From: Myroides oncorhynchi | Lineage (GTDB): Bacteria > Bacteroidota > Bacteroidia > Flavobacteriales > Flavobacteriaceae | NCBI RefSeq assembly: GCF_020905415.1 | Contig: NZ_JAJJMP010000001.1 | Coordinates: 1 to 64,000 of the forward strand | DNA: 64,000 nucleotides | Reading direction: 5' to 3' | In this document: one piece after another, positions 46,901-52,481 of the stretch | How the letters are laid out: each line of letters begins with the position of its first letter | Position numbering within the stretch: position 1 is the first letter of the stretch | The notes under the pieces: model-generated | Databases searched by the model: none | What the model was told of the DNA's origin: nothing | What the model saw: the letters and a program-made list of their open reading frames with translations, nothing else | Position numbers and translations under genes: made by a program

Positions 46901-48747
46901 ACTAAAATATGCTTTTCTGCCCCTGGTTCTATCTTAGCAGTAGTAACAGCCTTATCTTTTAACTTATATGAAGTAACAGCTCCGTCTACTATCTTATCTG
47001 TTGAAATAGCATTGTCTGCAATACTCAATAGCATTTCCTTTAAAACTGCTCCTGCTAAAATCGCATTATCATTGATTAAAATTCCATCACCTTTTACAGC
47101 TTGTGGCGCACCTTGTGCTATCTCTACTTTGGCAATAATGTTATTTACAACATCTTGTAAATTATCACCCTGTATGATTGTTGAATTATTTTCATATACA
47201 ATTGCACTAGCACGAGTATTAATGGTCATCAAAGGATCTGCTTTTTCTTTTGTTTTCATTCCATCATAGAAGTCATAAACACCTTTACCTTTAGCTCCCT
47301 TTCTTTCTTCTATGCGAAGTGTATTTGCATCGAAATAAATCCCCTTACCTGTAATAACATTTCCTTGTTCATCAACACCATGTTCATTATAATATGTGAA
47401 TGTACCATTGTGATGATTCTCTAAAACTGTTACGCGTTCATTAAATTTAATAGCTTCTTTGATAACTTCATCATTAGCCGCAACCCATTGTACATTGCCA
47501 TTTTTATCTGTAACTAATATTTGTTTATTTCCACCTGGTTTTAATTTACCTATATTGATTCCTTTATCCTTTAAAGAGATAGTCATTTCTGTTAATACAG
47601 CTTTTTCCCCATCCTTTATAGCTATAGCTTCATCACCTGATACCTTCTTACCTTGAGCAGCTACTGTTTGATATATTTGTTGTTTAACTGTATTGTTTTC
47701 TAAGATTTCTGTGATATTCTCTATTACAGTTCCCTTTACATCAATAATTGCCACTGGAGTATCTTTACTACGTCCATCATAAAACTTGTATTTTCCATCT
47801 GTTGTAGCATCGATTCTCAAGGTATTAGAATCAAATTTTTGCCCTACTGATCCAGCTATAAATTTACCCTCTTTATCAAAGCATGATTCATTGTAATAAG
47901 TAAGAGTACCATCGTTATTGTCTTGCAATAACGTAATGGCCTGATTTAATGATAATATTTCTTTAATAGACTCATCTGTAGCACTCACCCATTTTACAGT
48001 ACCACTATTTGTGGTAATTAAAAAACTACCATTAGCCCCAGGAGCCATCTTCTTTGGAGTAATTCCACGTTCTGCTACTGATAACTGCATTGGATGTAAT
48101 ACAGCTTTTGCTCCATTGTCAATTTTTATCGATCCATCTGCTGTAGTTGCAGCCTTACCCTTTGCAGCTACGCTAGTATATATTTGTTCTACTACTTTTT
48201 CATCTTTAAGGATTTCAGTAATATTATTAATTACACTTCCTGTTACATCTATTACCTGAGTAACTCCAGCTTCATTTGTATAAACATACTTCCCTTTGTC
48301 AATTTCTTTAATTGTTGTAACAATATTAAGATCTTTTATAGGAGTTTCTACTTTACCTCCTTTAGTATCCTCAAGAACTAATTTATCATCCACAACCCCC
48401 AATACACTGTTTCTAGGAAAATTATCCAGATTGTCTATTACATCTTTACTATCTATAACACGAACCCATTCTTTTGCCTTCCAATAGTAAAAACCAGGAG
48501 CTAATACAGCATTATCCGTAGTATTAAATATTAACAAGCTCGTTGCTACATCACCTTTATTTATAAATGATTTATCATTTAAATCTCTTAAAGGAATACG
48601 CGGGATTAATACTCCTCTATACTCACCTGCATCAGCTTTTAATTCCAACAATGCAGAACGATGTGGTGCTCTTGTGCCAATACCAACTTGAGAAAACACA
48701 AAACCGCTCATCATCAAAACACCAATAGTAATTACTTTTTTTTTCAT
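37999..48747 (-). CDS. Giant exported repeat protein, 3582 aa (surface fibre candidate)
   Basis: This is the largest gene of the window (10.7 kb). The signal peptide ends FVFS/QVGIG. The N-terminal module (RGVLIPRIPLRDL, SLLIFNT, PGFYYWKAKEWVRVID) is nearly the same as in the 2517-aa protein. Most of the rest is diverged repeats of about 170-190 aa: an NITEIL..VAAQGK helix, DGSI..DNGDKAAL, QLLVTN..WVDA, DGTFTYYNE and FDANTL, interspersed with AVTTxKI strings. The last ~100 aa (MPKFFYAPAFYIT to YFNIVFGVRE) match the other giant. Unlike its paralog it has no near-identical DNA repeats, so its array is old. It probably makes an extended multimeric fibre on the cell surface; this is inference. 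Confidence 0.8.
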   Translation of the reverse strand: MKKKVITIGVLMMSGFVFSQVGIGTRAPHRSALLELKADAGEYRGVLIPRIPLRDLNDKSFINKGDVATSLLIFNTTDNAVLAPGFYYWKAKEWVRVIDSKDVIDNLDNFPRNSVLGVVDDKLVLEDTKGGKVETPIKDLNIVTTIKEIDKGKYVYTNEAGVTQVIDVTGSVINNITEILKDEKVVEQIYTSVAAKGKAATTADGSIKIDNGAKAVLHPMQLSVAERGITPKKMAPGANGSFLITTNSGTVKWVSATDESIKEILSLNQAITLLQDNNDGTLTYYNESCFDKEGKFIAGSVGQKFDSNTLRIDATTDGKYKFYDGRSKDTPVAIIDVKGTVIENITEILENNTVKQQIYQTVAAQGKKVSGDEAIAIKDGEKAVLTEMTISLKDKGINIGKLKPGGNKQILVTDKNGNVQWVAANDEVIKEAIKFNERVTVLENHHNGTFTYYNEHGVDEQGNVITGKGIYFDANTLRIEERKGAKGKGVYDFYDGMKTKEKADPLMTINTRASAIVYENNSTIIQGDNLQDVVNNIIAKVEIAQGAPQAVKGDGILINDNAILAGAVLKEMLLSIADNAISTDKIVDGAVTSYKLKDKAVTTAKIEPGAEKHILVTKNGEVKWVPSTDEIIKEVVKTNEVVTLIVNNNNGTYSYYNEKSIDTNGQPIDAKGVLIDANTLNITDDTKGKYIFSDGTGVIATIDIKATILTNIDQILNNTTVQDTIYTTVAAKGQKLEAEDTSIHIDAGDKAVLNNTKISVANQGITTAKIKPGIDKYLLVTKDGEVKWVPASDSIITEVIDSNETVTLLTVNPNGTFTYQNEKNIKEATAGVEFDANTLKIQEKAGAKGVYIFYDGKTTLAAPLMTIDIAGTVIENIKEILNDTTVQNDIYTTVAAQAQAVTSAKGSIELVGADKAVLNQMQLDIAKDGVTTEMIKDKTVTPGKLAPGTKVGQLLVTNVNKQAQWVDATDQVIKDFLKGNQAITVIKDLGNGKFTYFNEDCFDADGTPNGQPGITFDANTLRIDTEKVNNKQTGKYTFYDKTSTTALATINVSEDVINNITGILNNEDVKNQIFNTVASKGKKVESTDGSMAITGGDKAALSQLTINIKEGGVTTTKISSQGADQGSVLTADGLGKVDFKTPTESVAPAMKGDLVGEDTVIKIDGGKDVLFGVDGKETKISINTGGITSKHIQNETIQNDDIANKTITATKLSADTAIEGAVATAQADGTVVYSPLLASNIANKADIKVEDGIAVDNGTGKVLADVTLSLNDKGVSPTKLTPGIDKYLLVTKAGKAEWVEAKDDIIKDAISSNETVTVLKNLGKGIYTYFNEDAVKNNTTGVNIDVNSLSIDSSKPGVYVFKDLSSDNPLATIDIASDVINSIVTILGDNNVKLEIYKIVAAQGKAITSTDGSLSIPVGNKAGLADLNIEIAKDGVTTDHIADRQVTAAKLVADSITQEGFVATVNADGTVSYKSLTSTDVSGKAAALKTDNIIQVDGGNSKAGVLFSEATLSIKNKAIGTDQLADGAVTTAQIEDHAVTTNKISSEGVGEKRILVSGPGNTVVWKEMGDFEEISSGDLTTDNIITMSTNGKGTILKDIKLGIADKSITKAKLSSEDDSNIGTNILKDRILVTDGNGGFDYVSKDAVLMGGKDLFVGNALEFTQGNGKSTVLVETNINVKDKGITPAKISSTGADKNTVLTADGQGNVAYEKLSETAFDGKGAELKSEGSLNIAAGNQAVLKETTIDIAEKGVQTKHIADENVTVDKLKAGVAKQLLITNAGGKAQWVDGSDTIIKDIVATHEKITVLTDNQDGTFTYQNEADITNGTPGIRFSANTLTITDNGKGKYVFTDKSGNGDLATIDIQATIISNITELLKDINVKQEIYNVVATQGKKVSEGDAIAIEGGEKAALSEMTISLKDKGVTTAKLSSIGASNNTVLTANGNGDVAYKPLSTGAFAGSEAELKTDGSLNIPLNNKAVLKETTIGIADLGVKTKHIAAKVVTVDKIGTNEPEGKVLTSNGEGGAAFKTLKEVVAEQGKAIKGDSAIKVEGGTQAALTEVMLTLNDASITNSKLATDAVSKDKIQDKAITASKMMGEQARTILITDAIGNVRWADANENVIKDMVNHAESLTLLRDNTDGTFTYFNEDQVDNKGNVVSGAKGITFDANTLMVDTKTPGVYVLKDKSAKENLAVIDTRASHIIFEGDNIEYNNVEEAIVSITKKIEQLEKVEIQKAPLSGKGILVDGKASVADVVFKAVELSIADNAITTSKIADENVSVQKIKAGKAKQLLVTNITGKTEWVDASSDIIKDIVQTQERVTILEDNQDGTFTYFSEKDLDKDGNRIGDGVTFNANTLKIEVIGKGKYEFYDKSQGAPLATIDVASDVIENILEIIKDINVKEEIYNTIAAQGKKVSAGDAIAITGGDQAALNEMTISLKDEGVSSEKIKGHAVTEDKLFAAENKKDFVPVVQVDGTVKYQPISTVVTGQMLTTDNSLTATGNVSKALLQELDLKVSSLGIGNEHIQSLSVTTDKISSKIKDGVAIKGDVLTADGVGNTVFYSAKEIVNSATQADLVGETGVIVVKEGENVLFGDATKKTTIQINKGGIKGGTNGHIAAGTIQDLNIANQSITVGKLTGADAIEGTVATVGKNGTVSYQPISPNVITNKGTVSVTDGLTLSENGIDKVLADFSIGIEDTSISITKLDGGGAVAGSVATVGANGQSVSYQPISTTTLANKGTLSTDGVILVDNGVDKLLENTKLSIAEGGISNKHLAGKAVTVDKMSSVGVGEKRVLISGANDEVKWGELGDIVTNTAGNLTTDGIVVLEQGTGVNTLLADAKLGIAANSITSDKLSSKKDNLPVAIDYILVTDGQGGFDYVEKEAVQAGGVDLNVGTALEFTNGTTGKNAVLAPTSLDVKDKGIGTGKLTDGAVTVDKISSGTAAANTVLTSLGQGKVSYKALSNTAFEGQGVDLKSDSSIKVLAGNKALLKETSIEIAEAGIEAKHIKEKAVTPDKINSVNGKDNFTEGTFLAADGKGATTYQTIDKIALTQGKEVTSGDKSIAVTAGNKAALQNLDIALAKGGVKNEHIGARQVTVDKIGSGDTAQGYLLTTNGQGGAEFKDVGQAMSEIGKPLVGGTGITVTGAGKEHALLGDATINIAEKGVGELQLADNSVTMSKIASKNVSVDKLSGKEKDKNVDKGKVLTSDGQGGVIFESPAGATTTGELKGSVSINVNNGKGALLHEADITVKASGINTVHLANGAVTNEKIADGTITTEKIGKEAIKNGQIAKSAVGRDQIYIQNIDEKHFSTGAVSTRALAKDAVATEKISDAAVTTAKMNAVGSTIGHVLTVESGGKVAFKAPTGSSITKKNITESATIKATKGATGSVLEEVQLEIMNNSITGDHIKYNTVGYKNMQSKAVGHNELRDDAVSGRVVEDKGIGEEKISSGTTDEGYVLTSDGQGGAEFREIKAGNAKAAMPKFFYAPAFYITVEPGEKGSVDVYEYYAQQFGAPKAINSSAQRKTLPVLDYDELDYYVLYYDEQVFKNVEITDGGDLKYEVKNDAQVSTNTYFNIVFGVRE

Positions 48748-48835
48748 ATTTCTTTGTTATATTCCATCATAAATATACTTAATTATTAACAAAATAATCA
48801 TCAATAAAATGATGTTTTCACAAACATTAGTTTAG

Positions 48836-48866
48836 CAAAATTAAATAGTTAATAACAAACGAACAA
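48836..48866 (-). promoter_or_regulatory. Putative promoter of the 3582-aa gene
   Basis: On the minus strand, TAATTTTG (48836-48843) matches TAnnTTTG and a TTG sits at 48864-48866 after a 20-bp spacer. The leader to ATG 48747 would be about 80 nt. Confidence 0.5.
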
Positions 48867-49876
48867 TATTTATTAAATATTGATTTTTATTTTATTAAAT
48901 ATCAATACTTAATCACAACTATCCGTTTAACAATCTCATTTTTTACACTATATTATTTTATTTGTTTTCACAATATTCAAAAAACAAGTTCACAAAAAAA
49001 CAAGTATTACACAAGTCTTTTACCCAATTTAAAACCAACTTGATCATGGGTTTAACAATACTATTTTATTTATGCGCTTAATGTAAAAATGTCTACAAAA
49101 CTATATATCTAAAAGAATCATACTCTAAAATCATACCAAAGATTAAAATCTAATTAGAATACTAAATTTTAACATGCTAAAAATATATTAACACAATATT
49201 GTTATTTAGAAATAACATTTCTAATACACACTATTATCATAAACACTCTTATTTTGACTTTTTATCAATTAAATAAGCGTTGAAGATTATTTATTTTATC
49301 TACCTATAACGCCATTTAACATACAAATTTGGGCTAAAACATTTAAAGTGAAATACCATTGGAATCCCCCCCCCTTTCCCTTTATTAGCTTATCTTAAAT
49401 TACCCCTGTCTAAGTCCACACTTTTCTAATAATTCTAAGATCCTGTCCTTATCCATAAAAGATAGGTATAGTAAAAAGGATATAGCCTTTATTTACAATA
49501 CATCTGTTTAAAGTTTAGGTTTAAAATTTTGTGAAATTTATAGCTATTATCCCCCGTATATTCACATACTATATTGTTATGGCAATTCTTATTCAAAGTC
49601 TAGATTCCCTTTCCCTATTATCTATAAGACTTGCCTAAGAAACAATAACTTTCATATCACATAACCTATATATATGCTATCATGGCTTTGTTGAGTTTAA
49701 AACTTTAATTTTAAGCCTTATTTGAGATTTATAACCCTAAATAGCTTCTGCTTCCTAGGTAAAACCTTGCCTAAGAATTCTTTTTAGATTCATCCCTACA
49801 ATGAAGACCTTTGTCATTTACTAGCCCTGTTTAGTAAAATGACGTGCTTAAAACATGTACTTATGCCTGACACAAT

Positions 49877-49918
49877 AAAAAAAGCAGTAGTAGACAAAAG
49901 TCTACTACTGCTTTTTTT
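49877..49918 (-). terminator. Strong terminator after the 261-aa gene
   Basis: AAAAAAAGCAGTAGTAGAC and GTCTACTACTGCTTTTTTT form a 19-bp stem with an AAAA loop. It ends the four-gene unit that starts at 54431. Confidence 0.95.
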
Positions 49919-49940
49919 CATATTTTTTCTCTTATAATAT

Positions 49941-50726
49941 CTAATACTCTGGGTCTGACATAAAAGTCACTTTCATCGAAGAATGGGCAGTCTGCCCTCC
50001 ATATCTAAAATCTCCAACTCTAACCACGTGAGGGCTTGCATATGTTTCATGTGTTGTTAACCTAATTTTATAATTCTTGCCTTTAACAACTGGAAATACA
50101 AAGCTAGAGAGTCCAAAAGAAGAATTACTACCTTGATTGTCAATAACAACATATGGAGATATAGCAGTTATTCCTTTAAACACCTCGGTATTGCTATCAT
50201 CAGTAACTATAGTATAACAAAAAACATTTCCTGCCTTGGGTTTACCATTTTCCAAAAGAGCATATAAAACATAGTCTAAAAACAACAAGCCATTTTTCTC
50301 TGATTTATAATCAAAATTTAATTCTGGAACAGGTGTTGTCGAGGTACTTTTAGTTATAATAACCTGAGTATTTGTTTGTTTAAAAGTCACAAACTGCATA
50401 TCTCGAGTAGGTTTAGTTTTAACATACATTCGAGACCATTTATTGTCTTTTGTCCAATAATAAATTCCTTCCTTAAAATCACTATTTTCTGTAGTATTAT
50501 ACACCATCATACCAGGTAGCATGTCCTTAAGGATTAATGGACTAGAAGAAGTCTCACTCACTAATTTTACATTGTTGAGCAATAATCCTTTATTTTCAGA
50601 ACCAAGTGTTAAATCGGCATTTACATCAGGAAAATTGGTTCCAAATCCAATTTGAGCATATAGATTATTACCTATTAATATAAATAAAGACAATATACTT
50701 TTAACTAACAAGATTTTAAATTTCAT
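49941..50726 (-). CDS. Exported 'GFYYW'-module protein, 261 aa, paralog 3 of 3
   Basis: This exported protein has a signal peptide (ending NNLYAQ) and the short form of the block's N-terminal module: IGFGTNFPDVNADLTLGSENKGLLLNNVKL, PGMMVYNT, EGIYYWTKDNKWSRMYVK. A unique C-terminal beta domain of about 150 aa follows (FDYKSEKNGLLFLDYVLYAL, GNVFCYTIVTDD, EVFKGITAISPY, YKIRLTTHETYA, HSSMKVTFMS). The same domain occurs in the next two genes. It starts only 4 bp after the preceding stop, so translation is coupled. No family name or function is known to me. Confidence 0.78.
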   Translation of the reverse strand: MKFKILLVKSILSLFILIGNNLYAQIGFGTNFPDVNADLTLGSENKGLLLNNVKLVSETSSSPLILKDMLPGMMVYNTTENSDFKEGIYYWTKDNKWSRMYVKTKPTRDMQFVTFKQTNTQVIITKSTSTTPVPELNFDYKSEKNGLLFLDYVLYALLENGKPKAGNVFCYTIVTDDSNTEVFKGITAISPYVVIDNQGSNSSFGLSSFVFPVVKGKNYKIRLTTHETYASPHVVRVGDFRYGGQTAHSSMKVTFMSDPEY

Positions 50727-50730
50727 AATA

Positions 50731-51549
50731 TTACATATTAGGTTTAGATAAAAAAGTTATCTTCAATGAGGAATGAGATTTATAACTTGACCACTCAAAA
50801 TCACCAACACGAACCTTCATTAAATTTTTATATTTTCCTGTATAATTATCAACTACTGTCATGCGTATCTTATATGTTTGGCCCGCTTTTATTTCAAAAA
50901 AGAAATTTCCTTTACCTGCTATTGAATTACTTCCTGTATTAGATTCTACCATCATAGGAGAAATAACAACAGCTCCTTTAAAAACTTGATTATTCAAACC
51001 ATCAGTTACTAAACAAACAAAAGTAGTTTTGGTTGCACCAACAAACTCAGCATTACTCAGTGTAGAGTATAAAACATAATCTAAATATACTGTTCCATCT
51101 TCTACTGCTGCATAATCATAATTTAAATCTGTCAGCTCAAAAGGTACAGTTGGATTTGTTAAGGTGATGGAGCTTTTAGTTTGCAGAAAATCAATGTAAT
51201 TAGACTGTCTAGTAGGAACTGATTTCATAAATAATTTATTCCATTTTTTATCACTACTCCAAAAGTAAAACCCTTCAGATAGCTCTGTTGTTTCTTTTGT
51301 ATTAAAAACAATCATACCTACTGATAATTCTTTATCTGATAAAGGTTTAGGTGAGTTTCTATCAACTAATTCTACTCTATTAAACAGTATTGCTTTATTG
51401 TCTGAACCCAAGGTCAACTCAGCAGACTTATTGGGTAAAGTAGTTTTTATCCCAACTTGACTAAAACCTACAAAACAAAACAACTGCACTATACAAATTA
51501 ATAATGTTGTAAGCTTGGACTTAATTTTATTTTCCTTCATAACTTTCAT
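50731..51549 (-). CDS. Exported 'GFYYW'-module protein, 272 aa, paralog 2 of 3
   Basis: This is a paralog of its two neighbours. It has a signal peptide ending CFVGFSQ, then GIKTTLPNKSAELTLGSDNKAILFNRVEL, VGMIVFNT and EGFYFWSSDKKWNKLFMKSVPTR. The shared beta domain follows, with DLNYDYAAVEDGTVYLDYVLYSTL, FVCLVTDG, VFKGAVVISP, YKIRMTVVDNY and HSSLKITFLSKP. It is the most diverged of the three in the ligand-facing middle. An alternative start three codons in (MKENKIK) is equally possible. It may be a fibre subunit, cap or anchor for the giants, judged only by the shared N-terminal module and linkage. Confidence 0.78.
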   Translation of the reverse strand: MKVMKENKIKSKLTTLLICIVQLFCFVGFSQVGIKTTLPNKSAELTLGSDNKAILFNRVELVDRNSPKPLSDKELSVGMIVFNTKETTELSEGFYFWSSDKKWNKLFMKSVPTRQSNYIDFLQTKSSITLTNPTVPFELTDLNYDYAAVEDGTVYLDYVLYSTLSNAEFVGATKTTFVCLVTDGLNNQVFKGAVVISPMMVESNTGSNSIAGKGNFFFEIKAGQTYKIRMTVVDNYTGKYKNLMKVRVGDFEWSSYKSHSSLKITFLSKPNM

Positions 51550-51601
51550 TTTTTAATCTAGAATCTTATGGTTAGCCATAAAAAAATTCTTTTGAATATA
51601 T

Positions 51602-52411
51602 TTATAGTTTGGGTTCTGATAAGAATGTTATTTTTATTGAAGAATGCAATTTATTACCAGCCAAAGTATAATCTCCTAAAAAAACAGCCCATCCACTAGC
51701 ATAAGTCTCATTTGCTGTTGTTTTAATGTGATAAGTCTTTCCTTTTTCTACTGTAAAAACAAAGTTTGAGTACCCTTGTGTTGGCATTAACCCTTCGTTA
51801 CTAGAAAGTGTATAAGGCGAAATTGCTGTAATTCCTTTAAAGACCTCCTTGCCAGTATTATCAACCACAGTTGTATAGCAATAAGTATTTCCTGCTTTAG
51901 GTGAAGTATTTTCTGCAAAAAAAGCGTATACAGTTAATTCTATAAAAACATCACCACTCATTGTAGCTACATAATCAAAATCTAATTGATCTATATTAAC
52001 AAAAGCAGGAGTACTTGAAGTAGAATAGGGTACAGAATATTCTTTACTTGTTTCTTTAAAACCTATTTGGTTCATTTCCCTTGTAGGTGAAGATTTCACA
52101 TACATACGAGACCAATTATTTTTACTAGTCCAATAATAAAGCCCTTCTTGTAAATCTGTTGTTACATTTGTGTTATACACAAGCATACCAGGTTTTATAT
52201 GTAATACATCCAATGGCGCAGCAGAAGTTATACTTTGCAATTTAACGCGGTTTAACAACACTCCTTTATTAGCTGATCCCAATATCAAATCTGTATTAGG
52301 ATTTGGAACAGTATTGCTACCCATTGCAATCTGTCCATAGCCACTATATCCAAAACTAACTAAAAGTAAACTTAAATATAGTATGTTTATGTAATTGCGA
52401 AATATCTTCAT
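51602..52411 (-). CDS. Exported 'GFYYW'-module protein, 269 aa, paralog 1 of 3
   Basis: This is the first of three tandem paralogs. Signal peptide ends SGYGQ, followed by IAMGSNTVPNPNTDLILGSANKGVLLNRVKL, PGMLVYNT and EGLYYWTSKNNWSRMYVKSSPTR. The C-terminal beta domain has QLDFDYVATMSGDVFIELTVYAFF, GNTYCYTTVVDN, EVFKGITAISPY, TYHIKTTANETYA and HSSIKITFLSEPKL. It is closest to the 261-aa copy, which suggests stepwise duplication. It starts 70 bp after the 649-aa gene with a terminator-like hairpin between. Function unknown. Confidence 0.78.
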   Translation of the reverse strand: MKIFRNYINILYLSLLLVSFGYSGYGQIAMGSNTVPNPNTDLILGSANKGVLLNRVKLQSITSAAPLDVLHIKPGMLVYNTNVTTDLQEGLYYWTSKNNWSRMYVKSSPTREMNQIGFKETSKEYSVPYSTSSTPAFVNIDQLDFDYVATMSGDVFIELTVYAFFAENTSPKAGNTYCYTTVVDNTGKEVFKGITAISPYTLSSNEGLMPTQGYSNFVFTVEKGKTYHIKTTANETYASGWAVFLGDYTLAGNKLHSSIKITFLSEPKL

Positions 52412-52430
52412 ATAGTTAAGATTTTAGTAA

Positions 52431-52461
52431 AAAAAAAAGCAGTAATTTTTACTGCTTTTTA
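52431..52461 (-). promoter_or_regulatory. Intercistronic hairpin after the 649-aa gene
   Basis: AAAAGCAGTAA and TTACTGCTTTT pair around TTT, with an A-run that becomes a T-run on the minus strand. It has full terminator form but lies before three more same-strand genes, so partial read-through would set their dose. Confidence 0.75.
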
Positions 52462-52481
52462 TAGTTTAAATTCTATGCTAA

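Larger units (their letters stand above)
48748..49940. other. 1.19-kb gene-free region upstream of the 3582-aa gene
   Basis: No open frame with coding character exists on either strand. Contents are a -7/-33 promoter for the giant gene at 48836-48866, a run of nine C residues near 49366-49374, the short repeated word TTGCCTAAGAA (near 49629 and 49769), and the terminator of the 261-aa gene at 49877-49918. Its length is unusual for this compact genome, and it could hold a leader or small RNA. Confidence 0.5.

Noticed and set aside
28538..48747. Phage tail-fibre or prophage interpretation of the giant genes
   Set aside because: The AVTTxKI repeats resemble tail-fibre proteins, but each protein has a signal peptide and the neighbourhood has no capsid, terminase, portal, baseplate, integrase or lysis genes.
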